Shown piece after piece: positions 18,581 through 28,383 of a DNA stretch of 64,000 nt (position 1 is its first letter; each line of letters opens with the position of its first letter). The stretch is from Ruminococcus sp. (lineage in GTDB: Bacteria > Bacillota > Clostridia > Oscillospirales > Ruminococcaceae): positions 124,001 to 188,000 of the forward strand of contig JAIDQQ010000023.1 of the NCBI GenBank assembly GCA_029062165.1. The letters are read 5' to 3'. The notes under the pieces were generated by a model, which was given only the letters and a program-made list of their open reading frames with translations, had not been told where the DNA came from and did no database searches. Position numbers and translations under genes: made by a program.

Positions 18581-19042
18581 ATGGCTTTAAGAAAAATTTT
18601 AACCGACAAAGACGAATCACTTCACAAAGTATGCAGACCTGTTGAAAAATTCGATGCAAAACTTGCACAGTTACTTGACGATATGCACGAAACTCTCGAC
18701 AAGGCACAGGGTGTAGGACTTGCCGCCCCACAGATTGGAATATGCAGACGTATATTTATAATGCATCTCGAAGAGGGCAATATTGAGGCAATCAATCCGG
18801 AAATAATAGTCCGTAAGGGCAGACAGCGTGTTGAAGAAGGTTGTCTTTCATGTCCGAATGTGTGGGGATTCGTTACACGTCCTATGCAGTGTCGCCTTAG
18901 AGCTCAGGACAGAAACGGTAACTGGTGGGAACGTGATTTCAGGGAACTCGGTGCACAGTGTACCGAACATGAATATGACCATTTAGACGGTCATGTTTTC
19001 ACGGAAAAAGTAGAAGAATTTTTCGTACCCGAGGAGAGTTAA
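18581..19042 (+). CDS. def: Peptide deformylase
   Basis: This 153-residue metalloenzyme removes the formyl group from nascent proteins. All three motifs are visible: GVGLAAPQIG, EEGCLSCP with the metal-binding Cys, and EHEYDHLDG with the HExxH metal site. It precedes fmt by 6 bp, the usual functional pairing. Confidence 0.96.
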   Translation: MALRKILTDKDESLHKVCRPVEKFDAKLAQLLDDMHETLDKAQGVGLAAPQIGICRRIFIMHLEEGNIEAINPEIIVRKGRQRVEEGCLSCPNVWGFVTRPMQCRLRAQDRNGNWWERDFRELGAQCTEHEYDHLDGHVFTEKVEEFFVPEES

Positions 19043-19048
19043 AAGTTT

Positions 19049-19975
19049 ATGAAGATTGTATTTATGGGTACACCTGATTTTGCGGTACCGTGTCTGCGTA
19101 AACTGGTAGAAAGTCCGCACGAAGTTGTAGCAGTTTTCACGCAACCCGACAAGCCGAAAGGTAGAGGATATAAGATGATACCTACACCAGTTAAGTCCGT
19201 AGCTATGGAATACGATATACCGGTATATCAGCCGGTATCGCTCCGTAAGGGTGAGGACGCTGAAAAATCGCTTGAAATCCTGAAAAATATTTCACCGGAT
19301 TTGATAGTAGTCACGGCATATGGACAGATTCTTCCGAAAGAAATTCTTGAACTTCCGAAATACAGATGTATAAATATTCACGCCTCACTGCTACCGGCTT
19401 ACAGAGGTTCAGCCCCTATAAACTGGTGTCTGCTGAACGGCGAAAAAATAACAGGAATAACTTCAATGCTTATGTCAGAGGGTCTTGATACCGGCGATAT
19501 GCTTATTAAAAAATCAACGGAAATAGGCGTAAATGAAACGTATCAGGAATTATATACAAGACTTGCTGATATGGGCGGTGAAGTTCTTGCGGAAACCATA
19601 ACGGCTATCGAAAGCGGTACACTCATACCGGAAAAACAGGACGATTCACTTTCAAGTCATGCCCCTATGATTCGTAAGGAGATGAGTTTTCTGGACTTCT
19701 CAAAAAGCGTAAAGGAAATTCATAATACCATACGTGGTGTGACCGGTTTCACGACGTTAGGCGGAAAAAGACTGAAAATTTTCAAATCTGAAATAGTTTC
19801 GGGTACTTCCGGAGCGGAAGACGGTACTGTAGTAAATACCGGTGATTTCACCGTAAAATGCGGTGACGGTGGGCTGATAAAGTTCAATGAAATTCAGCTT
19901 GAGGGCGGAAAACGTATGAAAACAGCTGATTTCCTCCGTGGCAGAAAACTCACAACCGGCGAAAAGTTAGGTTAA
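19049..19975 (+). CDS. fmt: Methionyl-tRNA formyltransferase
   Basis: The 308-residue enzyme formylates initiator Met-tRNA using 10-formyl-THF. It starts MKIVFMGTPDFAVP and has the catalytic region INIHASLLPAYRGSAPINW and GLDTGDML. The C-terminal tRNA-binding domain is complete. It sits between def and rsmB as in Bacillus. Confidence 0.96.
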   Translation: MKIVFMGTPDFAVPCLRKLVESPHEVVAVFTQPDKPKGRGYKMIPTPVKSVAMEYDIPVYQPVSLRKGEDAEKSLEILKNISPDLIVVTAYGQILPKEILELPKYRCINIHASLLPAYRGSAPINWCLLNGEKITGITSMLMSEGLDTGDMLIKKSTEIGVNETYQELYTRLADMGGEVLAETITAIESGTLIPEKQDDSLSSHAPMIRKEMSFLDFSKSVKEIHNTIRGVTGFTTLGGKRLKIFKSEIVSGTSGAEDGTVVNTGDFTVKCGDGGLIKFNEIQLEGGKRMKTADFLRGRKLTTGEKLG

Positions 19976-19987
19976 TAGGTGGCGTGT

Positions 19988-21289
19988 ATGTCAGATGCAA
20001 GGTATACAGCAGTAAAATTATTATGCAAGACATTTTCCGGCGGAAGTTTTTCAAATATACAGTTAAATAACGGTCTTAAGAAATCGTGTCTCGAAGAACG
20101 TGACAGGAAATTATGTTCGCTTATTTATTACGGTGTTATCGAAAGAAAAATTTACCTTGATTATATCATAGAAAAATTTTCGTCAAGACCGTTAAAAAAA
20201 CTCGATGATGTAATTTTGAATATATTGAGGTGCGGAATATATCAACTTATGTTTGCGGAAAATATTCCAGAAAGTGCGGTAGTAAATGAAAGCGTAACGC
20301 TTGCCGGAAAATTCGGAAAAAAAAGTGCTTCCGGAATGGTCAATGCTGTTTTGCGTAATTTTATCCGTCAAGGGAAAAAAGTTACTCTTCCGGACGAAAA
20401 GTATAAAAGATATAGTATAGAGTATTCCGCACCGCCGGAATTTACAGAAAGTCTTATTTCCGACTATGGTGAGGAACTCGCCGTAAATCTTCTCGCCGAT
20501 TCTTTAGGAAGTCCGCCGGTGACAGTCCGTATGAATCCGTTGAAATGTACAGAGCAGGAATTTATTTCCGCACTCGGAAACATAAAAGCAGTAAAAAATG
20601 AAATAATTCCGGAATGTTTTTCGCTGTCCGGAGATGTCACGAATACAGAGGCATTCCGGAAAGGTTATTTTCACGTACAGGATTTAGCGTCACAACTGTG
20701 TTGCGAATCGCTTGCACCGTCGGAAAATGATGTAGTACTTGATATATGTTCCGCCCCTGGTGGAAAAGCGTTTACTATGGCGGAAATAATGCACGGTAAG
20801 GGAAAAATAATGGCTTTTGACCTACATCAGAAACGTGTTGAATTAATCCGTTCAGGTGCGGAACGTCTGGGACTGACAAATATTTATGCCGATACCGGTG
20901 ATGCTCTGAAATTCAATCCGGATTTACCGCAGTTTGATAAAATTCTTTGTGATGTTCCATGTTCGGGGTTGGGTGCAGTCCGGCGAAAGCCGGAAATAAA
21001 GTATAAAAATTTCGACGATTTTTCAGGTCTGCCGGATATTCAGTACAATATTGCCGAAAACGCTTTGAATTATCTGAAAACCGGCGGTGAAATGGTTTAT
21101 TCAACCTGTACTTTACGTAAAGCCGAAAACGAATATATTATAGAAAAACTTCTTTCCGGACACAAGGAGCTTGAACCGGTTCAGCTACCTGAACCACTCG
21201 GCGAAAGATTCGGTAGTATGGCTTCAATATTTCCGTGTTACTTCGGCAGTGACGGATTTTTTATAGCAAAATTAAGGAAAGTAAGGTGA
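19988..21289 (+). CDS. rsmB: 16S rRNA m5C967 methyltransferase RsmB
   Basis: This protein of 433 residues has an N-terminal NusB-like domain (ARYTAVKLLCKTF) and a C-terminal SAM-dependent methyltransferase. It shows SAPGGKAFTMAE for SAM binding, the DVPCSGLG motif and STCTL with the catalytic Cys pair. A GTG at 19979 is in frame, but AGGTGG stands 5 nt before the ATG at 19988, which also gives the usual N-terminus, so the ATG is preferred. Its stop overlaps rlmN by 4 bp. Confidence 0.93.
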   Translation: MSDARYTAVKLLCKTFSGGSFSNIQLNNGLKKSCLEERDRKLCSLIYYGVIERKIYLDYIIEKFSSRPLKKLDDVILNILRCGIYQLMFAENIPESAVVNESVTLAGKFGKKSASGMVNAVLRNFIRQGKKVTLPDEKYKRYSIEYSAPPEFTESLISDYGEELAVNLLADSLGSPPVTVRMNPLKCTEQEFISALGNIKAVKNEIIPECFSLSGDVTNTEAFRKGYFHVQDLASQLCCESLAPSENDVVLDICSAPGGKAFTMAEIMHGKGKIMAFDLHQKRVELIRSGAERLGLTNIYADTGDALKFNPDLPQFDKILCDVPCSGLGAVRRKPEIKYKNFDDFSGLPDIQYNIAENALNYLKTGGEMVYSTCTLRKAENEYIIEKLLSGHKELEPVQLPEPLGERFGSMASIFPCYFGSDGFFIAKLRKVR

Positions 21290-22350
21290 ATGATTTGGAA
21301 AAAACTGATATTCTTAGTCTTGACCTTACTGAACTTGAAAATATTTTAACAGAACACGGTGAAAAAAAATTCCGTGCAAGACAGATTTTTCAATGGCTTC
21401 ATGTAAAAAAGGTATTTGATTTTGACAAAATGACTGATATTTCTGCACAATTAAGAGAGTATCTTAATGGAAATTTTTGTATAAACAGACTATTTATACA
21501 AAAAAGACTTGAATCTTCTATAGATAATACTGTAAAATATCTATATAGACTTCCGGACGGTAATTATATTGAAACTGTCCTCATGAAATACAATTACGGT
21601 TATAGTATATGTGTTTCAACACAGGTAGGTTGTAAAATGGGTTGCAGATTCTGTGCTTCGGCGATAGCGGGATTTGTCCGGAATCTTTTACCTTCTGAAA
21701 TACTCTTGCAGATTTACGAAACTGAAAAAAATTCCGGCGTAAAAGTTTCCGGCGTGGTACTTATGGGAATAGGCGAACCGCTTGACAATTACGGAAATGT
21801 AATGAAATTTCTGTCATTGATTTCCGATAAGAACGGAAATAATTTCAGTCTCAGACACGTTTCATTGTCGACGTGCGGAATTGTCCCACGTATATATGAA
21901 CTCGCTGAACTGAAAACCGGTCTCACGCTGTCGGTTTCACTGCACTGTGCGGACAATAAAGGGCGTTCCGAAATAATGCCTGTAAACAGAAAATACAGTA
22001 TCGAAACACTTCTTGAAGCGTGCCGGTACTATATTAAAACTACAGGACGGCGTATTACTTTTGAATATGCTGTCATTGAAAATGTAAATTCTTCCTCCGA
22101 CGATGCGGACAGGCTTGCTGATTTGCTGAAAGGTATCAACTGTCATGTGAATCTCATTCCTGTAAACAAAGTCAGGGAGAGGAATTACCGGACTGCCAGA
22201 ACAGGCGTTACAGCATTTGCGGAACGTCTCGGCAGGAGGGGAATAAATGCTACCGTGAGGAGAACTCTCGGAAGCGATATTGAAGCGGCTTGCGGTCAGC
22301 TCCGGCGTGACGTCGCTGAACAGGATAGAAATGGAGGTGCGGATTTTTGA
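21286..22350 (+). CDS. rlmN: 23S rRNA A2503 / tRNA A37 C2-methyltransferase RlmN
   Basis: The 354-residue radical-SAM enzyme carries the cluster motif CKMGCRFCAS (CxxxCxxC), the ATQVG-like VSTQVGCKMGC region, the conserved VVLMGIGEPLDNY and the C-terminal Cys in RTLGSDIEAACGQL. It uses a GTG start within a GTGA overlap with rsmB. Confidence 0.95.
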   Translation: MNDLEKTDILSLDLTELENILTEHGEKKFRARQIFQWLHVKKVFDFDKMTDISAQLREYLNGNFCINRLFIQKRLESSIDNTVKYLYRLPDGNYIETVLMKYNYGYSICVSTQVGCKMGCRFCASAIAGFVRNLLPSEILLQIYETEKNSGVKVSGVVLMGIGEPLDNYGNVMKFLSLISDKNGNNFSLRHVSLSTCGIVPRIYELAELKTGLTLSVSLHCADNKGRSEIMPVNRKYSIETLLEACRYYIKTTGRRITFEYAVIENVNSSSDDADRLADLLKGINCHVNLIPVNKVRERNYRTARTGVTAFAERLGRRGINATVRRTLGSDIEAACGQLRRDVAEQDRNGGADF

Positions 22351-23075
22351 GGTTCAAATCCGGTACGGATATTGGTCTGAAACGAGACGAAAATCAGGAC
22401 GCAGTACGATGTGAATATTTCGGCGAAAACGTCCTTGCGGTTGTATGCGACGGCATGGGCGGTGAAAACTCCGGCAAAGAGGCAAGCACAATTGCCGTTG
22501 AGGAGTTTTTTCAGCGATTCTCCGAGGGCTACAACGAAAATCTGAATGATGAGGAAATCCGCAGACTTCTCATATCGTCGGTTTCGGCTGCAAATTCCGT
22601 GATTTATACCAGAGCAAAACTCGATTTTAATAACTTCGGCATGGGTACTACCTGTGTGGCGGCGTTCGTTACTGATAAGTTGGCATTTATAGTAAACGTC
22701 GGCGACAGCAGGGCATATCTTATTGTGGAAAATGAAGGCGTTTTCCAGATAACTACAGACCATAACGTAGCGTCATTGCTTTACGAGCAGGGCAGAATCA
22801 CTAAGGAAGAGTTTGAAACTCACCCTCAGAAACATATGCTTGTAAGGGCGGTTGGTGTGGAACAGACAGTTCAGGCAGATACTTTCATAATAAAGTATGA
22901 AAATTCAATTAGTCTGCTGTTGTGTTCGGACGGGCTTTCCGGCTACTGCACCGACACTGAAATATATGATGTTGTTACTTCTTCCGGATACGATAACATC
23001 ACAGAAAATCTCATAGCCCTTGCACTTGAAAAAGGTGGTCGTGACAACGTGACTGTTGCGGTAATTTATGAGTAA
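22347..23075 (+). CDS. prpC: PP2C-type Ser/Thr protein phosphatase
   Basis: This 242-residue phosphatase is the partner of the PASTA kinase downstream. PP2C motifs are present: RDENQDA, VCDGMGG with metal-binding Asp, NVGDSRAYL, CSDGLSGY and GGRDNVTV. It starts at TTG (22347) in a TTGA overlap with rlmN, with GGAGG upstream. It reverses phosphorylation by PrkC and itself acts on wall growth and stress regulators in relatives. Confidence 0.94.
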   Translation: MRFKSGTDIGLKRDENQDAVRCEYFGENVLAVVCDGMGGENSGKEASTIAVEEFFQRFSEGYNENLNDEEIRRLLISSVSAANSVIYTRAKLDFNNFGMGTTCVAAFVTDKLAFIVNVGDSRAYLIVENEGVFQITTDHNVASLLYEQGRITKEEFETHPQKHMLVRAVGVEQTVQADTFIIKYENSISLLLCSDGLSGYCTDTEIYDVVTSSGYDNITENLIALALEKGGRDNVTVAVIYE

Positions 23076-23096
23076 AACAGGAGGAAAAAAGAGGAA

Positions 23097-25475
23097 ATGG
23101 ATAAGTACATTGGCAAAAAACTTGACGGGAGATACGAAATCACCGAACTTATAGGTGTAGGCGGTATGGCTGAAGTCTATAAGGGTATTGACGTAATGGA
23201 CCATAAGGAAGTAGCAATCAAGATTCTTAAAAAGGAGTATGCGGAAAATGAAGAGTTTCTCCGCCGATTCCGTAACGAATCAAAGGCGATAGCAGTTCTT
23301 TCCCACCCTAATATCGTCAAAATCTATGACGTTGGCTTCTCTGACAAGATTCAGTATATCGTCATGGAGTACATTGACGGCATAACCCTCAAGGAGTACA
23401 TTGAAGAAGAAAAAGTCCTTACATGGAAGGATACTGTACATTTTGTAATACAGATTTTAAGGGCATTACATCACGCACACGACAAGGGCATAGTCCACCG
23501 TGATATAAAGCCACAGAATATTATGATGTTCACAGACGGTACTATAAAAGTCATGGATTTCGGAATTGCCAAATTCGCACGTGAAGAGGGCAAGACCGCT
23601 ACAGACCAGGCTATAGGAAGTGTACATTATATCAGTCCGGAACAGGCTGGCGGTGACGTTACCGACGCAAGAAGCGATATTTATTCCGTCGGTGCAATGA
23701 TGTATGAAATGCTCACCGGTAGCAAACCTTTCGACAATGATAATCCGGTTGCAATAGCGGTTATGCATATGCAGGATATACCGGAACGTCCGAGAGCCTT
23801 GAATCAGGATATTCCGGACGGTCTCGAAGAAATCGTACTCAGGGCTATGGAAAAAGACCCCGAAGACAGATACCAGTCTACAGCGGAAATGATGTCTGAC
23901 CTTGACGCTTTCAAAGTCAATCCTAATATGACTTTCGGTTACTATCAGGAAGAAGACGAGGAAGAAGACGACGAAAATTATGTACCGGTAGCCGAAGAAC
24001 CCGACGAAGAAATCGAAGTGGAAGAAAACGGTAAAGGCAAGAAGAAAACAAAAGTCGCTGACCCGCCTGTAAAACGTGGTAAGAAACAACTGGCTTATGA
24101 GGGCGGTTATGACGACGAATACGAAGACCCCGACGAAGAAGAGCCGGAAAGAGCTTCACTTGTTGTACCGGTACTTACTGCCATAGTAGTTGTTGTAATT
24201 ATCGTTGCGGTAATATTCGTTGCAACGCTCCTCAGCGGACTTATCAAGGGCGACGGTCAGACAAATGACTTCAAAATGCCTGATTTCTACGGTATGGATT
24301 ACAATGCAGCCGTAAGCCAGTACGGTAATAACATTCAGTTTGAAATGGACGGTTCAGACTACAACGAACTTGACGAGGGACTTATATTTGAACAGAGTGT
24401 AGACCCAGGTACAGAATTTAAGCGTGGCGATACACTTAAGGTTAAAATAAGTAAAGGTATGGAGACTATCGAAGTACCTAACGTTGCAAATATGAACTCC
24501 GAACTCGCAAGAGACCAGTTAAAACAGCGTGGTCTTGAATGCGAAATAAAGAACTCCGCAAGTACGGAAATACAGAAAGGTTATGTAATCAATACAGAAC
24601 CGGAAGCCGGTACGGAAGTACACAAGGGTGCAACAATCGTACTTTATGTAAGTATGGGTATCGACGCAGGACAGGTAAGTGTTGACGACTATGTAGGACA
24701 GATTGCAGACGACGCTGTAACACTTGCTGAATATGCAGGTCTCAAACCGGTAACAGAACTTAAGGCGTCATACGAACCGGAAGGCAAGGTTATTGAACAG
24801 AGTATCGGTAAGGGTGCAAAAGTTGACGAAGGTACAGAAATCATACTTTATGTAAGTAATGGTGTAGCTCCCGACGGTGAAATTCCTTTCACAGTACCGT
24901 TCCCTGAAAAAGCTAACGGCAGATTCGTAATTGACTTTGTAATAACAAATGAAGACGGTACAACTTCAACAGATTCAACAAACACACTTCTCGTACCTGA
25001 AATGAATCAGGTAAGCCAGCCTGTAAAGGGTTCAGGTGAAAACGTATCTGTAGTAGTAGTCCTCACGAACATGAATACAGGTGTAAGAGCTCAGATTGGT
25101 TCATACTTCTTCAACTTCGCTACAGGTGAAGTAAAAGTACAGTCAGAAGACATCAACGCAGCATTCATAGCTGTAGGCGGTATCAGTGCTGACGAAACAC
25201 CGACAGAAGCTACTACAACTACAACAGAATACATTGTACCGATACCGGAAACAACCACTACAACAACAGAATATTATTATGAAGAACCTGAATATACAGA
25301 ACCACCATATGAAGAACCGGAAGTAACAACCACTACAACAACAGAGTATATCGAACCAACCACACAGGCTACAACTGCTTTTGACCCGTCATTAGTAGGC
25401 GAGTTCTACCGTGATGCCGGTGACGGTTACGGATATTTCGACGTATACGGTAATTACTATCCGTACTATTATTAA
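23097..25475 (+). CDS. prkC: PASTA-domain Ser/Thr protein kinase with Thr/Tyr-rich tail
   Basis: This 792-residue kinase has a cytoplasmic kinase domain (GVGGMAEVYKG loop, VAIKILK, HRDIKPQN, DFGIAKF), an acidic juxtamembrane region, one TM helix (about 352-376) and three PASTA domains (about 392-590) that sense muropeptides in the family. Unusually, a further beta-rich domain of about 110 residues follows, then a linker of Thr runs alternating with Glu/Tyr/Pro, and an aromatic end (GDGYGYFDVYGNYYPYYY). Most PrkC proteins end soon after the last PASTA. Its stop overlaps rsgA as TAATG. Confidence 0.95.
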   Translation: MDKYIGKKLDGRYEITELIGVGGMAEVYKGIDVMDHKEVAIKILKKEYAENEEFLRRFRNESKAIAVLSHPNIVKIYDVGFSDKIQYIVMEYIDGITLKEYIEEEKVLTWKDTVHFVIQILRALHHAHDKGIVHRDIKPQNIMMFTDGTIKVMDFGIAKFAREEGKTATDQAIGSVHYISPEQAGGDVTDARSDIYSVGAMMYEMLTGSKPFDNDNPVAIAVMHMQDIPERPRALNQDIPDGLEEIVLRAMEKDPEDRYQSTAEMMSDLDAFKVNPNMTFGYYQEEDEEEDDENYVPVAEEPDEEIEVEENGKGKKKTKVADPPVKRGKKQLAYEGGYDDEYEDPDEEEPERASLVVPVLTAIVVVVIIVAVIFVATLLSGLIKGDGQTNDFKMPDFYGMDYNAAVSQYGNNIQFEMDGSDYNELDEGLIFEQSVDPGTEFKRGDTLKVKISKGMETIEVPNVANMNSELARDQLKQRGLECEIKNSASTEIQKGYVINTEPEAGTEVHKGATIVLYVSMGIDAGQVSVDDYVGQIADDAVTLAEYAGLKPVTELKASYEPEGKVIEQSIGKGAKVDEGTEIILYVSNGVAPDGEIPFTVPFPEKANGRFVIDFVITNEDGTTSTDSTNTLLVPEMNQVSQPVKGSGENVSVVVVLTNMNTGVRAQIGSYFFNFATGEVKVQSEDINAAFIAVGGISADETPTEATTTTTEYIVPIPETTTTTTEYYYEEPEYTEPPYEEPEVTTTTTTEYIEPTTQATTAFDPSLVGEFYRDAGDGYGYFDVYGNYYPYYY

Positions 25476-26347
25476 TGAGTGAGGCTGTAAAAAGCGGAAT
25501 CATAACAAAATGCTTAGGGGGTCTCTACACCGTGGAGACCCCTGACGGTATTTTTGAGTGTAAAGCAAGAGGAATTTTCCGCAACCGTGGTGATAATCTG
25601 TATACAGGCGATAATGTGGAAATAACAAACGGTGTTATTTCCGGAATCCTGAACAGAAAAAACTGTATAATAAGACCTCCTCTTGCAAATCTTGACCAGC
25701 TTATATTTGTAGTTTCGACGTGTAGTCCGTCGCCGAATTATCTTATACTCGATAAATTTATAGCCATTGCGGAGTATAAGAACATAACGCCGGTAGTCGT
25801 GATAACAAAGACCGATTTAGGCGACAGTACGGAAATAAAGGAAATATATCGTAATATCGGAATAGACGTACTTGAAATTGACTACGGAAAACCGGAAACT
25901 GTTACGGCAGTAAGGGAAATTTTCCGAGGAAAAATAAGTGCATTGACAGGAAATTCCGGAGCAGGTAAGTCAACACTTCTGAATGCAGTTGACCCGACAC
26001 TTAATATTCCTACTGCTGAAATCAGTAAGAAACTCGGAAGAGGAAGACACACAACACGTCACGCACAACTTTATAAGTTAGCGGACGGCGGATATATTGC
26101 CGATACAGCAGGTTTTTCAACTTTCGATACGAACAGTTACGACATAATACGCAAAGAGGAATTAGCAGAATGTTTCAGAGAGTTCAGGGAATATAATGAC
26201 TGTCGTTTCCGTGATTGTTCGCATACGTGCGAAAAGGGTTGTAAAGTAATCGAGGCTCTGAATGAGGGTAAAATTTCCGTAAGCCGTCACGAAAGTTACT
26301 GTATCATGTACAATGAAGCGAAACAGTTAAAGGAATGGGAATTATGA
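25475..26347 (+). CDS. rsgA: Ribosome small subunit-dependent GTPase A
   Basis: The 290-residue circularly permuted GTPase matures the 30S subunit. Order of motifs is G4 VITKTDL (Thr in place of the Asn of NKxD), G1 GNSGAGKSTLLN, G3 DTAGFS. The C-terminal zinc knuckle is C-x4-CSHTCEKGC. An OB-fold precedes the GTPase domain. In Bacillus rpe follows rsgA; here thiN follows directly. Confidence 0.95.
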   Translation: MSEAVKSGIITKCLGGLYTVETPDGIFECKARGIFRNRGDNLYTGDNVEITNGVISGILNRKNCIIRPPLANLDQLIFVVSTCSPSPNYLILDKFIAIAEYKNITPVVVITKTDLGDSTEIKEIYRNIGIDVLEIDYGKPETVTAVREIFRGKISALTGNSGAGKSTLLNAVDPTLNIPTAEISKKLGRGRHTTRHAQLYKLADGGYIADTAGFSTFDTNSYDIIRKEELAECFREFREYNDCRFRDCSHTCEKGCKVIEALNEGKISVSRHESYCIMYNEAKQLKEWEL

Positions 26348-26955
26348 CAGCTGTAATATTTGCCGGTGGTGAAATCCGGAATTATGATTTTATCGACATA
26401 AAAGCCGATTTGGCAATATGTGCCGACAGTGGAATAATTCACGCTGAAAAACTGGGTATAACTCCGGATATAATAACCGGTGATTTTGATTCATATAACG
26501 GTGAAATTCCGGTATGTCGGGAAATTTTCCGGAGTGTTCCCGAAAAGGACGATACTGACACAATGCTTGCCCTGAAACTCGCTCTCGAAAGAGGTGCGGA
26601 CAATATAAGGCTTTATGGTGCTACAGGCGGACGTTTTGACCATACATTCGCAAACGTTCAGGCTTTAATATACGCCCATGAACATAACTGTAAGATGTCA
26701 ATATACGACGAAAGCAATATAATTACAGTACAGGGTAAAGGTACAGAAAGATACGAGAAGTACAAGGACTGGTATTTTTCGGTATTCGCACTGACGGAAA
26801 AACTTTACGTAAAAAAAATGACCGGCGTAAAATATCCGGTTGAGGACTATATTTTCACACAGGGATTTCCGTTAGGTGTGAGTAATGAAATAACCGATAC
26901 AGCAGTTATAACCATTGAAAAAGGTCTTGCACTGATTGTGAGGTCGGGAAGATAG
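26344..26955 (+). CDS. thiN: Thiamine pyrophosphokinase
   Basis: This 203-residue enzyme makes thiamine diphosphate from thiamine and ATP. Motifs: ADLAICADSGIIHAEKLGITPDIITGDFDS and EKDDTDTMLALKLALERGADNIRLYGATGGRFDH. An in-frame ATG at 26335 abuts the AGGA site with no spacer. The ATG at 26344, 9 nt after AGGA in an ATGA overlap with rsgA, is chosen. Confidence 0.92.
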   Translation: MTAVIFAGGEIRNYDFIDIKADLAICADSGIIHAEKLGITPDIITGDFDSYNGEIPVCREIFRSVPEKDDTDTMLALKLALERGADNIRLYGATGGRFDHTFANVQALIYAHEHNCKMSIYDESNIITVQGKGTERYEKYKDWYFSVFALTEKLYVKKMTGVKYPVEDYIFTQGFPLGVSNEITDTAVITIEKGLALIVRSGR

Positions 26956-27013
26956 GAACAAATCTCCGTTTACTGAATATAATAAAAGTATATCAGTGAA
27001 GGGAGGATACATA

Positions 27014-27097
27014 GTGAAAATTGTAGTGATACGCAGTCCTAAATTTCTTTCCGGTTTTTTGAGAATGATTTTCAAGATTAAAAAAGAACAGGAATAA
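27014..27097 (+). CDS. spoVM: Stage V sporulation peptide SpoVM
   Basis: A GTG-started reading frame encodes 27 residues (first half MKIVVIRSPKFLSGFLR). It matches Bacillus SpoVM position by position at Met1, Lys2, Ile6, Pro9, Lys10, Phe11, Leu12, Gly14 and Arg17, including the helix-breaking Pro9. SpoVM is an amphipathic helix that recognises the convex forespore membrane and anchors coat assembly. A strong GGGAGG lies 7 nt upstream. The position directly after thiN is the same as in Bacillus. It implies a sporulation pathway or its remnant in this organism. Confidence 0.85.
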   Translation: MKIVVIRSPKFLSGFLRMIFKIKKEQE

Positions 27098-27099
27098 CA

Positions 27100-27127
27100 G
27101 AAAAGAGGCTTTTTCAAGCCTCTTTTG
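27100..27127. terminator. Bidirectional terminator between spoVM and tyrS
   Basis: AAAAGAGGCTT / AAGCCTCTTTT is a perfect stem with a short T-rich loop. It terminates the housekeeping operon (+) and the tyrS operon (-). Confidence 0.9.
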
Positions 27128-27128
27128 C

Positions 27129-28343
27129 TTATATAACGGCAATTTTCCTGAATGCCTTTTTGCCTTTACGGATAATAACGCCGTCGGGAGTTATCTGTGA
27201 TTTAGGGTCAGTAATTTTTTCGTCATTGACGGTTATTCCACCTTGCTGTACAAGTCGACGTGCTTCCGATACCGACGGTGCAAGACCGGCTTTTACAATA
27301 AGATTCAGCAGACCTATTTTACCGTCAGAGAGGTCAGCGGAGGAAATTTCAGCGACAGGCATATTTTCGTTTGAACCGCTTCCGCCGAAAAGTGCTTTAG
27401 ATGCGGTTTTAGCTTTTTCGGCTTCGTCCTCACCGTGTACGAGTTTTGTAAGTTCATAGGCGAGGAGTTCCTTAGCTTTATTGAAGCCTGCTCCTTCAAG
27501 AGTTTTTTCCATTTCCTCGATTTCCTCAATCGGCACGAACGTAAGCATTTTAAGACACTTTATAACATCAGCGTCAGCGACGTTACGCCAGTACTGGAAA
27601 AATTCGTAAGGAGAAGTTTTTTCAGGGTCAAGCCATACAGCACCTTTTTCGGTCTTGCCCATTTTCTTACCCTCGCTGTTGAGGAGAAGTGTTATCGTCA
27701 TAGCGTAGGCGTCCTTGCCGAGTTTACGGCGTATAAGTTCAGTACCGCCTAACATATTACTCCACTGGTCATCGCCACCGAACTGCATATTACAACCGTA
27801 ATCCTGAAAGAGTTTATAGAAATCGTAACTCTGCATAATCATGTAGTTAAATTCGAGGAATGATAAACCACGTTCCATACGCTGTTTGTAACATTCAGCG
27901 GTCAACATACGGTTTACGCTGAAACAAGCACCTACTTCACGGAGCAGGTTGACGTAATTCAGATTCATAAGCCAGTCGGCGTTATTGACAGCTATAGCTT
28001 TACCGTCCGAGAAGTCAATAAAATGGCTCATCTGTTTCTTGAAACACTCGATATTATGCTGAATCGTTTCAGGTGTGAGCATTTTACGCATATCGGTCTT
28101 GCCGGACGGGTCACCAATCATACCGGTACCACCGCCGAGAAGTACAATAGGTTTGTTACCAGCCATCTGAAGTCTTTTCATAAGACACAGTGCCATAAAG
28201 TGTCCTACGTGCAGACTGTCGGCAGTAGGGTCAAAACCGATATAAAAAGTAGCTTCGCCCTTGTTTATGAGTTCTTCAATTTCTTTTTCGTCGGTCAACT
28301 GTGCAAGCAGTCCACGGCGACGGAGTTCTTCAAAAGTAGTCAT
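27129..28343 (-). CDS. tyrS: Tyrosyl-tRNA synthetase
   Basis: This 404-residue class I synthetase shows [13 protein letters not shown] (HIGH signature), [18 protein letters not shown] for tyrosine/tRNA binding, [13 protein letters not shown] (KMSKS-like) and a C-terminal S4 domain ([21 protein letters not shown]). It is the last gene of a minus-strand operon. Only 40 bp separate it from the gene upstream, with AAGGAG but no clear promoter. Its regulation therefore probably comes from the tyrosine T-box at 30246-30484. Confidence 0.96.
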   Translation of the reverse strand: MTTFEELRRRGLLAQLTDEKEIEELINKGEATFYIGFDPTADSLHVGHFMALCLMKRLQMAGNKPIVLLGGGTGMIGDPSGKTDMRKMLTPETIQHNIECFKKQMSHFIDFSDGKAIAVNNADWLMNLNYVNLLREVGACFSVNRMLTAECYKQRMERGLSFLEFNYMIMQSYDFYKLFQDYGCNMQFGGDDQWSNMLGGTELIRRKLGKDAYAMTITLLLNSEGKKMGKTEKGAVWLDPEKTSPYEFFQYWRNVADADVIKCLKMLTFVPIEEIEEMEKTLEGAGFNKAKELLAYELTKLVHGEDEAEKAKTASKALFGGSGSNENMPVAEISSADLSDGKIGLLNLIVKAGLAPSVSEARRLVQQGGITVNDEKITDPKSQITPDGVIIRKGKKAFRKIAVI

Positions 28344-28383
28344 AATTTTTTCTCCTTTATGTTAATTTATTTATAAGCATTAT

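Noticed and set aside
23466-24089. Antisense 207-codon frame inside prkC
   Set aside because: It is a shadow of the kinase coding strand, rich in Phe/Arg/His, without start context.
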